From assembly GCA_964424115.1 (NCBI GenBank), contig CAYRHN010000010.1:62001-126000 (forward strand): 64,000 bases of DNA, given 5' to 3'. The stretch comes from CAYRHN01 sp964424115. Lineage in GTDB: Bacteria; Chloroflexota; Anaerolineae; Anaerolineales; Anaerolineaceae. The translations under genes were made by a program, and so were the position numbers. This document shows, piece after piece, positions 7,909 to 15,781 of the stretch (positions are counted from its first letter, which is position 1; every line of letters begins with the position of its first letter). The notes under the pieces are model-generated. The model saw nothing but the letters and a program-made list of their open reading frames with translations. It was not told the origin of the DNA and did no database searches.

Positions 7909-9819
7909 TTAGAACAACCCGGTCACACGTCCGGTTTCCATGTTGATGTCCACATCGTAGAAGGCGGGGCGGGTGGGCAGGCCGGGCATGGTGCTCATCT
8001 TGCCCAACAGGGGGTAGAGGAAGCCTGCCCCAACCGAGGCGCGTATATCGCGGATGGGAATACGGAATCCTTTCGGCACGCCTTTGAGGGTCGGGTCGTG
8101 AGAGAGGGAGAGGTGCGTTTTGGCCATACAAATCGGCAGCTTGTCGAACCCCAGGCGGGTATATTCTGCGATGCGAGCTTCGGCTTCGGGAGAGTAATCC
8201 ACGCCGTCTGCGCCGTACACTTCCCTGGCAATGGTCTCGATCTTCTCCTTAATGGTCTCTTCCAGGGGATAGAGAAATTTAAAGTGAGAAGTCTTTTCCG
8301 ATGCTTTGACCACTTCGCGGGCCAGGTCGAGAGCGCCTTCGCCGCCCAATTCCCAGTGTCGGCAAACCACAGCGGCTTCCGCGCCGCCTTCCTGAACGGC
8401 TGCGGTGCGGATCAATTCCAATTCGGCTGGGGCATCGGTGGCAAAGGTGTTGATCGCTACCACCACCGGAATGCCGTATTTGCGCGCGATGGCGATGTGA
8501 TGGAGCAGGTTGGGCATCCCTGCCCGCAGCAAGTCCAGATTTTCACTCGTGTAGGCGGAATCAAGCGGTTTTCCGGCTACTACCTTCGGCCCACCGCCGT
8601 GCATCTTCAATGCCCGAACGGTGGCTACCAATACCACCACGTGCGGCAGCAGTCCGGAGTAGCGGCACTTGATATCAAAGAACTTTTCCATGCCCATATC
8701 TGACCCAAAACCGGACTCGGTTACTACAAAGTTGGCCAATTTCAGCCCGATCCGGTCGGCAATGATCGAGCTGTTGCCGTGTGCGATATTGGCAAAAGGC
8801 CCGGCATGCACAAAGACCGGCGTACCTTCCAGCGTTTGCATCAGGTTGGGCTTGATCGCATCGCGCATCAAGACGGTCATGGCCCCCGCTACGCCCAGGT
8901 CGTCGCAGTTGATCGCCTCGCCGCGTTTGCTGACGCCGATGACGATCTCGCCAAAGCGTTTGCGCATATCTGCCAGGTCGGTCGTCAGTGCCAGCACTGC
9001 CATGATCTCGGAAGCCACCGTGATATCAAATCCGGTTTCGCGTTCGTGACCTTTTTCTTCATCGCCGGTGCCGATCGTAATGCCGCGCAGGAAGCGGTCG
9101 CTGGTATCCAGCACCCGCCGCCAGGTGATGGTAGCCGGATCAATATCCAGACGGCAAAGTTTGGAGCGTTCTTCGGGGGTCAACTGCTCCGGTTCGCTGG
9201 CGGTGATCCCTAATTTCTTCAAGCGCGGCGCAAAACCGCGCCCAAAATGGCGTTTCCCTTGTTTATCAGGTGGGAACAACCGGTTGAAGAGCTGTTCATC
9301 GGTGGCGTCGGACTCATGCAGCATGCGCACGTCAATCGCGGCTGCCACCAGGTTGTTGGCTGCGGTGATCGCATGAATATCGCCAGTCAGATGCAGGTTA
9401 AAGTCTTCCATTGGAATGACCTGGGAATAACCGCCGCCGGCGGCGCCGCCCTTGATCCCAAAGGTAGGGCCTTGCGAAGGTTGGCGGATGCAGGTCATTA
9501 CCTTATAGCCCAGGTGAGCTCCTAATGCCTGGCTCAACCCAACCGTAGTGGTGGTCTTACCTTCACCCAGGGGAGTGGGGGTAATGGCGGTCACGTCGAT
9601 ATATTTCCCGTCCGGGACATCCTTTAGACGGTCTAATACTTCCAGTTTCACCTTTGCTTTGTAAGGTCCATAGAACTCCAATTCATCAGGGAGCAGGCCC
9701 AGTTCTTCTGCTACCTGGCTGATCGGTTTAATGTCGGATTCTTGGGCGATCTCAATATCTGAAGGAACAGGAACAACCCGTTTCAGTTTGATCGGGGAAA
9801 ATTTTCGGGCAGCAACCAT
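7909..9819 (-). CDS. fhs: Formate-tetrahydrofolate ligase
   Basis: The product has 636 residues, somewhat longer than the usual 555-560, with a longer N-terminal section and central insert. It condenses formate with tetrahydrofolate using ATP to give 10-formyl-THF, in one-carbon metabolism and the methyl branch of the Wood-Ljungdahl pathway. Visible motifs are the nucleotide-binding TPLGEGKTTTTVGL, the GPTFGIKGGAAGGGYSQV segment, and FGSDMGMEKFFDIKCR. The ATG at 9819 is preceded by AAGGAG at 7 nt; an in-frame GTG two codons earlier would lie on top of the ribosome site. No other one-carbon gene is adjacent, and the gene has its own promoter and terminator. Confidence 0.96.
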   Translation of the reverse strand: MVAARKFSPIKLKRVVPVPSDIEIAQESDIKPISQVAEELGLLPDELEFYGPYKAKVKLEVLDRLKDVPDGKYIDVTAITPTPLGEGKTTTTVGLSQALGAHLGYKVMTCIRQPSQGPTFGIKGGAAGGGYSQVIPMEDFNLHLTGDIHAITAANNLVAAAIDVRMLHESDATDEQLFNRLFPPDKQGKRHFGRGFAPRLKKLGITASEPEQLTPEERSKLCRLDIDPATITWRRVLDTSDRFLRGITIGTGDEEKGHERETGFDITVASEIMAVLALTTDLADMRKRFGEIVIGVSKRGEAINCDDLGVAGAMTVLMRDAIKPNLMQTLEGTPVFVHAGPFANIAHGNSSIIADRIGLKLANFVVTESGFGSDMGMEKFFDIKCRYSGLLPHVVVLVATVRALKMHGGGPKVVAGKPLDSAYTSENLDLLRAGMPNLLHHIAIARKYGIPVVVAINTFATDAPAELELIRTAAVQEGGAEAAVVCRHWELGGEGALDLAREVVKASEKTSHFKFLYPLEETIKEKIETIAREVYGADGVDYSPEAEARIAEYTRLGFDKLPICMAKTHLSLSHDPTLKGVPKGFRIPIRDIRASVGAGFLYPLLGKMSTMPGLPTRPAFYDVDINMETGRVTGLF

Positions 9820-9857
9820 ATTCACTCTCCTTTTGGGATGATTTTTCCAGCATTTGT

Positions 9858-9886
9858 ATTATCGATGAAAATAGTCTGAAATGCAA
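9858..9886 (-). promoter_or_regulatory. Promoter of formate-THF ligase
   Basis: On the minus strand TTGCAT (9886-9881) and GATAAT (9863-9858) are separated by exactly 17 nt. The leader to the ATG at 9819 is about 30 nt and contains AAGGAG. The match to a sigma-70-type promoter is good. Confidence 0.6.
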
Positions 9887-9899
9887 GTCGCAAAATTTA

Positions 9900-11081
9900 C
9901 TAGAGACGCGGCAGTCTTACCGTAAAGGTGGTGCCTTGTCCCGGGAAGGATTCGGCGCGGATGGTGCCGCGGTGGCTCTCCACGATTCGCCTGCAGATGG
10001 ATAGCCCCAATCCCGTTCCCGATATTGCGCTGGCCTGGCGCGCGCGGTAAAACTTCTGAAACAGATGTGCCAGGGCTTCTTCATCCATACCCTGCCCGCT
10101 GTCGCGCACTGCAAAGGTGACATCCCTTTCATCCCCTTTGCCAATGATCAAAATACTTCCCCCTTGTCGGTTATATTTGATCGCATTAGAGAGCAGGTTG
10201 AGCAGCACTTGCTTGATCTTGTTCTTGTCTGCGTTCAGGATCAGGGCTTCAGGCAACTCCACAATGATTGCTATTCCCATTTCGGCAGCTTTGGGGCGCA
10301 CAATGACCAGGCAATCATCCACCAGTTTGCGTAGGTCAAATTCGGCCATGTGAAATTCAGCCCTGCCGGATTCCAGCCGCGCCAGGTCGAGAAAGCTGGT
10401 GGTCAATTCGCTTAGCCGTTGGGTTTCCTGGTGAATGGTTTGCAGCAGATTTTGCCGCTGCTCTTCCGAGATCTCCGGCCGTTGGAGCATGTAGGTGATC
10501 GCTGTGATAGAACCCAGCGGAGTACGCAGCTCGTGTACCAGCTCAGAGATCAAGTCGGATTGACGGAATAATCGTGCGTTATCGATCGCCACCGACGCCT
10601 GCGCCGCCAGGATTTCCAGAGTATCCAGATCATCTTCATCGAATGTGCCCTTGTGTTTATTAAGCACTTCCAACACACCGATCAATTTTTCGTGAGAGAG
10701 GAGAGGGACGGCGATGATCGAGTGAGTTTGAAAATTGGATTCCTGCTCCACCCGGACAAAGTAGCGCGTATCCTGATGTGCATCCGGCACGATCACGGCC
10801 TGGCGGTTGAGCGCCACCCATCCGGCAATGCTGTCTGTGGGTACAGAAAGTCCTTTGAGCAGCGGTTCAGCTTTGGCGTTAGTGACCGTCTGGAAATATA
10901 AGCTTTTGCGTCCTTCGTCGTACAGCAAGATCGAGGCCTCTTCAGCTCCGGTGATCTTCTTTGCTGCATCCACAATGCGCTGCAGCAGCACTTCCAGATC
11001 GAGGGTAGAGGCCAGGTCGCGAGCAATCTCCAATAATTGTTCGGCTGTGTGGGGGTTAGAGTGTAAATTCTTCTGGGTCAT
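9900..11081 (-). CDS. GAF-domain sensor histidine kinase
   Basis: The product has 393 residues with no membrane segment. A GAF domain (12-170) is followed by HisKA with phosphoacceptor H183 in ELVHELRTPLGSI, then HATPase_c with N-box LLNLLSNAIKYN, G1 RDSGQGM and G2 SGTGLGLSICRRIV. It is a soluble kinase responding to a ligand or redox state through GAF. Its ATG overlaps the stop of the sirtuin gene by 4 bases (ATGA, 11078-11081), so translation is probably coupled. The plausible partner is the REC-ATPase two genes upstream in the same operon. Confidence 0.9.
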   Translation of the reverse strand: MTQKNLHSNPHTAEQLLEIARDLASTLDLEVLLQRIVDAAKKITGAEEASILLYDEGRKSLYFQTVTNAKAEPLLKGLSVPTDSIAGWVALNRQAVIVPDAHQDTRYFVRVEQESNFQTHSIIAVPLLSHEKLIGVLEVLNKHKGTFDEDDLDTLEILAAQASVAIDNARLFRQSDLISELVHELRTPLGSITAITYMLQRPEISEEQRQNLLQTIHQETQRLSELTTSFLDLARLESGRAEFHMAEFDLRKLVDDCLVIVRPKAAEMGIAIIVELPEALILNADKNKIKQVLLNLLSNAIKYNRQGGSILIIGKGDERDVTFAVRDSGQGMDEEALAHLFQKFYRARQASAISGTGLGLSICRRIVESHRGTIRAESFPGQGTTFTVRLPRL

Positions 11082-11836
11082 AGCATCTCCACGATTGCCG
11101 GCAGCACCTTGGCGGCATCTAAGCGCAGGATCACAGAGGCTTCGCTGTCCAGGGGAGTGGTTTGAATGGTGTTGATCAACAGCTTTCCGCCATGCTCCAA
11201 TGTGTAATAAGGCAAGTTCCCGGCAGGCGTAACAGTCAGAGAGGATCCGATCACGAACATCACATCTGCCTGGGTGGATTGTTGTACGGCCTTCATCCAG
11301 GCCTGCTCCGGTAACATCTCTTCAAATAGCACGATATCTGGTTTCACAACATTTCCGCAGATGGGGCAGCGCGGGAGGGATTTTTCGACCAGGAAGGATT
11401 GTGTGAAATCCTGGCTGGGATAGGTTTTCCGGCAAGCCCCGCAGGACATTTTTTGGGCTGAACCGTGCACCTGGATCACATTCCTGGATCCAGCTTTTTC
11501 ATGCAGATCATCGATATTTTGGGTGATGACCGTTTGCAGAAAACCTTTTGCTTCCAAATCTGCCAGGGCAAGGTGGGCAGCGTTGGGACGTGCGGCTTGT
11601 ATTTTTTCGGCCAGGGGCCGCAGCCAGTTAAAAAATACTTCTGGCCTGCGGCGAAAGGTGGAGAGCGACGCCACCTGCATGGGATCGTCTTTTTGCCACA
11701 AACCACTCCCGGCCGAGCGAAAATCCGGCACCCCAGAGGGCACGGAAATGCCCGCCCCGGTCAACGCAACCAGATGGCGGGCTCTTTTTATCCATTCCAC
11801 TGCCTGGCAAAGAGCCTCGGCAGGCACAGTGTCCAT
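11078..11836 (-). CDS. cobB: NAD-dependent protein deacylase, sirtuin (Sir2) family
   Basis: The product has 252 residues, normal for bacterial sirtuins. It removes acyl groups from lysines at the expense of NAD+. Motifs in order are GAGISVPSGVPDFR (NAD binding), TQNID, HGS with the catalytic histidine, zinc ligands C-x2-C (SCGAC) and C-x2-C (RCPIC), and GSSLTVTPAGNLP. It is placed between a REC-ATPase gene (stop and start share TAATG at 11836) and a histidine-kinase gene (ATGA overlap). That translationally coupled position is unusual for a sirtuin and suggests a role tied to the signalling pair. The symbol is by family, not by proven orthology. Confidence 0.9.
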   Translation of the reverse strand: MDTVPAEALCQAVEWIKRARHLVALTGAGISVPSGVPDFRSAGSGLWQKDDPMQVASLSTFRRRPEVFFNWLRPLAEKIQAARPNAAHLALADLEAKGFLQTVITQNIDDLHEKAGSRNVIQVHGSAQKMSCGACRKTYPSQDFTQSFLVEKSLPRCPICGNVVKPDIVLFEEMLPEQAWMKAVQQSTQADVMFVIGSSLTVTPAGNLPYYTLEHGGKLLINTIQTTPLDSEASVILRLDAAKVLPAIVEML

Positions 11837-12993
11837 TACTTCGTGATCCGTTGCAAGGCCAATTTGGCCAGTTTCTCGAATTGTTGGGCGGCCAGGCTTT
11901 CCGGTTGGGTGATGATGAAAGGTACATTCTTTGTGGCTGCCGCGTAGGATTGTTCCGGGGCAGGCGGGATCACATGGTTGATCGGTTGATGCAGGATCTC
12001 CTGGATGCGCGAAACGGCCACCTGAATATCGGCGCGGATGCGGTTGATCATCACCAATGTTAACAGCTTATTCTTGCCAATCCCTCGTTCCAACAGATCA
12101 TCGATCATGGTCTTGGTCATTGCGATGGCGGTTGGATAGGGTTCGGTGACCAGCAGCACTTCCTGGCAATTGGCTAGTAGTTTATCGGTGGCGGGAGAAA
12201 TGCCGGTACCAATGTCCAGTAGGACGATCGAAGCCAGGAACGGCAGCTGGCTGACCGCTGCCTCAAGCTGGGGCGTGGTAGATAGCAGTTCGCGGTCTTT
12301 GATATGGTTGGATGCCAGCAGCAGGCGCGGCCCGTACACGGTGCGTGTCAACTGCTCTTCCACAATGGCTGGGGTGATCTCGTACGGCTTGCGGTGCAGC
12401 AGGTTGGAAAGACCCTCGGCGTCGCTGTAACCAAGTTCGACCGCCCAGGTGCCGTGCCCCGGGTACAATTCCGCGGCAATCACCTCTTCTTTGCTGAAAC
12501 GGTTAATGCTGATCGCCAGGTTGAGCGCCAGGGTGGAAACCCCCAGCCCACCCTTAGGAGCCATGACGCCGATTGTGTAGCCGCGCGGGGTCTTGACTGT
12601 GTTGCTATCCACTTTGACGCTCTTGGAACGCCCCAGAATGGCCTTCAGACGGGCAGACAGTTCCACCGGATGGATCGGCTTGGTCAGATAATCATCTGCC
12701 CCGGCTTCATACCCTGCCACCAGGTCCTCGACCTGTCCCTTGGCTGTGAACATCAGGATCGGAATATGCGCGGTATCCCGCGACTTGCGCAGGCGGCGCG
12801 CCACTTCTAACCCATCGATTTCTGGCATCATCACGTCCAGAATGATCAATTCGGGCTTTTCAGTCAGGGCTAAAGAAAGGGCCTGTCGCCCATTGCTGGC
12901 AGTGATGATTTGATATCCCTGCCGCTGGAGCATCAGGCTTACCAGCCGCAATGTTTCAAGATCGTCGTCCACGATAAGAAGTTTTTCTGGCAT
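11836..12993 (-). CDS. Response regulator fused to a CpaE/MinD-like ATPase
   Basis: The product has 385 residues. REC is at 4-120 (DDD cluster, phosphoacceptor D53 in ILDVMMPEIDG, lysine in TKP). After a short linker, residues 138-385 form a ParA/MinD-type P-loop ATPase with deviant Walker A KGGLGVST (147-154). The lysine at the end of the canonical GKT/S is valine, as in CpaE-type proteins that keep only the signature lysine. CpaE proteins position pilus (Flp/Tad) machines or other polar complexes; no pilus gene is in this window, so the target is unknown. It is the first gene of a three-gene operon with the sirtuin and the GAF kinase. Confidence 0.88.
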   Translation of the reverse strand: MPEKLLIVDDDLETLRLVSLMLQRQGYQIITASNGRQALSLALTEKPELIILDVMMPEIDGLEVARRLRKSRDTAHIPILMFTAKGQVEDLVAGYEAGADDYLTKPIHPVELSARLKAILGRSKSVKVDSNTVKTPRGYTIGVMAPKGGLGVSTLALNLAISINRFSKEEVIAAELYPGHGTWAVELGYSDAEGLSNLLHRKPYEITPAIVEEQLTRTVYGPRLLLASNHIKDRELLSTTPQLEAAVSQLPFLASIVLLDIGTGISPATDKLLANCQEVLLVTEPYPTAIAMTKTMIDDLLERGIGKNKLLTLVMINRIRADIQVAVSRIQEILHQPINHVIPPAPEQSYAAATKNVPFIITQPESLAAQQFEKLAKLALQRITK

Positions 12994-13055
12994 AGGTGTT
13001 TTGCCTTTTTTCTTTGTTACGCCGTAGGTGAGCGTTTTGTTGAAATTTCTACCTT

Positions 13056-13084
13056 AGTCTAGCATAAACTTAGTCGTGGGACAA
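13056..13084 (-). promoter_or_regulatory. Putative promoter of the REC-ATPase/sirtuin/kinase operon
   Basis: On the minus strand TTGTCC (13084-13079) and TAGACT (13061-13056) are separated by 17 nt. A leader of roughly 55 nt runs to the ATG at 12993. Confidence 0.45.
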
Positions 13085-13368
13085 GTGCAAAACGGGTCAA
13101 ATTCATTGTGTGTGTCCGAGCAAGCTGCTATGCACAGAGATGAGTGCTTCAGGTAGCAATATATTTGATCGAGTTTCCGGGAACACGTGAGCGATTTACC
13201 AGGGGTTGTAAAAAGAAGAATATTTGTCCAATTAATATACGTCGACGTCAGTCTGGTGACTGGGCTGCTATTCACCCGAGGTCAGGCTGTACCACGGTTG
13301 CTGGCGGCAGAAGGCCCGCAAAATTGTCAACGAAAAGGGGAGATTTTTATGAATGAGAGACATCGCTG

Positions 13369-13374
13369 TATAAT
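13369..13374 (+). promoter_or_regulatory. -10 box for a leaderless tilS transcript
   Basis: TATAAT ends 7 nt before the ATG at 13382, the same geometry as at dinG and the DNA methyltransferase. A competing start (ATG 13349 with AGGGGAG upstream) would add 11 residues. Confidence 0.45.
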
Positions 13375-13381
13375 GGGTACA

Positions 13382-14815
13382 ATGATCATTTACGGTGCTT
13401 TGCAGACAGCATTAACCGAGGGTTGCCGGTTACAGGCCGGCACTCCTATTCTCCTGGGCTTCTCTGGCGGGCCAGACAGCCTGTGCTTGCTGCACGGCCT
13501 GCGGTATCTGGGTTGGCCGGTGACCGCCGCACATTTTGATCACGGCATGCGCCCCGAATCCGCCAAGGAGGTCGAGCAGGTGGCTGGCCTGGCTGCTGCT
13601 CTTGGTGTTCCGCTGCTTGTTGGACATGGAGATGTGCCGGCCTTTGCACGCGCGAATTCGCTCTCTTTGGAGGAGGCCGCCCGCACTCTACGTTACCGTT
13701 TTTTATTCGAGCAAGCCCGCCGCTGCGGAGCCCAGGTTGTGGCAGTGGCGCACACCGCCGATGACCAGGTGGAAACGATCCTGATGCATTTTCTGCGCGG
13801 GGCAGGGCTTGCGGGGTTGAAAGGCATGCCTATGCGCGCTGTTCTGCCTGAATGGGATGCGGAACTGCCTCTCATCCGCCCGCTACTCGGCATCTGGCGG
13901 GAGGAAGTGGAAGGCTGCTGCGCCGAATCCGGGCTGCATCCGCTGCGCGATCCTTCCAACCAGGATACCACCTTTTTTCGCAACCGTTTGCGCCATGAGT
14001 TGATCCCCTATTTGGAGCAATATAACCCAAACTTGCGGTCCGTGCTGTGGCGCAGCGCGCAAGCCCTGGCAGGGGATTATGAGACCCTGGAGCCTTGGAT
14101 CCAGGCAGTCTGGGCCGATTGCGTGGAGAAAATGGGTCCGGGATTTATTGCCCTCAAAGTAGCTCCTCTAGTCTCGCTGGGGGAGGGAATGCAGCGCAGC
14201 CTCTTGAGGCGCGCGGTGTCCGTGCTACGCCCCGGCCTGAGGGATATTGGTTTTGATGCGCTCCGGCGCGCCCAAGAATTCCTGACCCATCCCAGCCGCA
14301 GCGGGGAGATGGATTTATTGGACGGCTTGCTGCTATTAATCGAAAAGGATACCCTCTTTATTTACGAAGATCAAACCCGGCTGCCATATCCCTGGCCCAA
14401 AATGGGGCCGGTCGATCCGGTGAAATTGGAGTTGCCTGGCTTGCTGGAACTCCCGGGAGGCGCCGTCATCACCGCCAGGTGGGGAAGCTCAGAGGAATTA
14501 GGAAAGTCCCCCTGGCAGGCTGCCCTGGATTACGCTACTTTAACAATGCCTTTATATGTGCGCCGTGCCCGACCTGGGGAGCGCTGGCAGCCGTTGGGCA
14601 TGGATAGCGGGACGATCAAGTTTTCCGATTTCTGGATCAATGCCGGGCTGCCCCGCCGCGCGCGAGCCGGTTGGCCTTTGGTTTGCGCCGGGGAAGCGGT
14701 TGCCTGGCTGCCGGGTTTCCGTCCTGCGAATTTCTGCCGTGTCACAGAAAAAACACAGCGGGTGGTCATTTTGGAAATGAAACCACCCGCCGGTCAAGAA
14801 TTCCAGTTGGATTAA
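13382..14815 (+). CDS. tilS: tRNA(Ile)-lysidine synthetase
   Basis: The product has 477 residues. It converts the wobble cytidine of the AUA-reading isoleucine tRNA to lysidine with ATP and lysine. The PP-loop ATP site SGGPDS is at 24-29, followed by the AHFDHGMRPES and VAVAHTADDQVETILM segments and DPSNQD-x-x-x-FRNRLRHELIP, all typical of TilS. The C-terminal RRARPGERWQPLGM and KFSDFWINAGLPRRAR match the tRNA-binding tail. The start at 13382 places the PP-loop at the family's usual distance; ATG 13349, which has a ribosome site, is the alternative. Its last four bases overlap the convergent recombinase-like gene, and its 3' end contains that gene's terminator. Confidence 0.93.
   Translation: MIIYGALQTALTEGCRLQAGTPILLGFSGGPDSLCLLHGLRYLGWPVTAAHFDHGMRPESAKEVEQVAGLAAALGVPLLVGHGDVPAFARANSLSLEEAARTLRYRFLFEQARRCGAQVVAVAHTADDQVETILMHFLRGAGLAGLKGMPMRAVLPEWDAELPLIRPLLGIWREEVEGCCAESGLHPLRDPSNQDTTFFRNRLRHELIPYLEQYNPNLRSVLWRSAQALAGDYETLEPWIQAVWADCVEKMGPGFIALKVAPLVSLGEGMQRSLLRRAVSVLRPGLRDIGFDALRRAQEFLTHPSRSGEMDLLDGLLLLIEKDTLFIYEDQTRLPYPWPKMGPVDPVKLELPGLLELPGGAVITARWGSSEELGKSPWQAALDYATLTMPLYVRRARPGERWQPLGMDSGTIKFSDFWINAGLPRRARAGWPLVCAGEAVAWLPGFRPANFCRVTEKTQRVVILEMKPPAGQEFQLD
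14748..14790 (-). terminator. Terminator of the recombinase-like gene, embedded in the tilS coding end
   Basis: A 9-bp GC-rich stem (14758-14766 with 14782-14790) continues into an inner 5-bp stem (14767-14771 with 14775-14779). On the minus strand it is followed, four bases on, by six T's (14753-14748). It lies 22 nt past the stop of the minus-strand gene, wholly within tilS codons. Confidence 0.7.
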
Positions 14816-15723
14816 AGGCTCTCGCCGTTCAGGCGGCGCAATTTGAGGTTGATCTCACGCCATTGGATCTTGGATATGCCCAGTTTTTGGCGGATCTTGT
14901 CGCGTTCCATCCCGGCCCGCAGATCGTCCAGGGCGCAAGTCCACCGGCACATATCGAACGAGAGGTGCTTGGTCAGCCCGGCCTCGCGGCCGATATCTTC
15001 CAGCAGGTATTCCAAGCGGCGCGGCGACCAGGGGAAAAGCTGTTCAGCCGGCTTATATTGTGCGACATATTCTTGAAAAACCTCTACCCATTCTGCAGAG
15101 AGGGGCAGTTTGCGTTCTTTATAACGGCTGCCCGGGTTGGCATAACGCACAAACAGGATCGGCCCGCCGGGAGCTTCCAGGTCGATATGATTCATGTTGA
15201 CCGCCAGGCTCTCACCTTTCTTGATCCCGGTGCCAAGCAGCAGAGAAAGCAGCGCATAAGGGCGGGCATCGGCTTTCTTGGCTCGCCGGTGGGCGTCGGC
15301 AACTTCCATCACCTTCAATTCTTCTTCCGGAGTAAGTACCTCGGGCAGCGGCGAGATGACAGAATGTTGCACTACCTTTTCGGCAGGATCAATTGGCAGC
15401 ACCCCGCCGCGCTGCAGCCAACGGAAGAACGCCTTAATGGAGGTGATGCGCCGCGCCAGGCTTTTTGCGCTGCATGCCACACCGCGCCCATGCTCCAACC
15501 ACTCCAGGAAGCTGTTGATCTCGCGGGTGGTGATCTGTCCCAGCGGCCGGTCGGGCGGCAGGTAGGTGTTGAGTAGTTGTAAATCTCCCAGGAAGGCTTT
15601 GATGGTGTAAATGGAACGCCCCTGGTCTTGCAGGTACATTTCCCAGGCGCGCAGCGCGGGCAGGAGAGGTGTGTTGGCGGTGATGTGCGCGCTGGATGCG
15701 GAAGCAGATTCAGAACTGGTCAT
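14812..15723 (-). CDS. Tyrosine-recombinase-fold protein lacking the catalytic residues
   Basis: The product has 303 residues. Residues 20-110 match the core-binding (SAM-like) domain of XerC/XerD integrases and 130-295 the catalytic domain. Alignment to XerD by eye gives these changes: Arg I is K168 (GTGIKKGE), the His of the HxxR box is D257, the second His/Trp is I283 (LGIS) and the nucleophilic Tyr is N292. Lysine in YKERKLPL and R260 remain. It cannot cleave DNA by the normal mechanism, so it may bind DNA as a regulator or architectural protein. The ATG at 15723 has GGAGG at 4 nt. It has no integrase-type neighbours or att-like repeats. Confidence 0.8.
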   Translation of the reverse strand: MTSSESASASSAHITANTPLLPALRAWEMYLQDQGRSIYTIKAFLGDLQLLNTYLPPDRPLGQITTREINSFLEWLEHGRGVACSAKSLARRITSIKAFFRWLQRGGVLPIDPAEKVVQHSVISPLPEVLTPEEELKVMEVADAHRRAKKADARPYALLSLLLGTGIKKGESLAVNMNHIDLEAPGGPILFVRYANPGSRYKERKLPLSAEWVEVFQEYVAQYKPAEQLFPWSPRRLEYLLEDIGREAGLTKHLSFDMCRWTCALDDLRAGMERDKIRQKLGISKIQWREINLKLRRLNGESL

Positions 15724-15781
15724 AAGTCCTCCGGGAATTTGCGTATAGATATGATGAGTGTAACGCAATATTCTAAAAAAG

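Larger units (their letters stand above)
12994..13381. other. Divergent intergenic region
   Basis: These 388 bases separate the minus-strand signalling operon from tilS. Besides the promoter at 13056-13084 and the TATAAT next to tilS, they hold a small hairpin CAGTC-TGGT-GACTG near 13249-13262 and an in-frame upstream extension of tilS with no family character. No tRNA, riboswitch or known RNA was recognised. Confidence 0.4.

Noticed and set aside
13085..13348. Possible small RNA or tRNA in the divergent region before tilS
   Set aside because: Only a 5-bp hairpin was seen; no cloverleaf, no known RNA motif and no terminator.
13187..13381. 65-codon upstream extension of TilS
   Set aside because: It lengthens the N-terminus far beyond the family and overlaps the likely promoter; only the ATG at 13349 remains a possible alternative.
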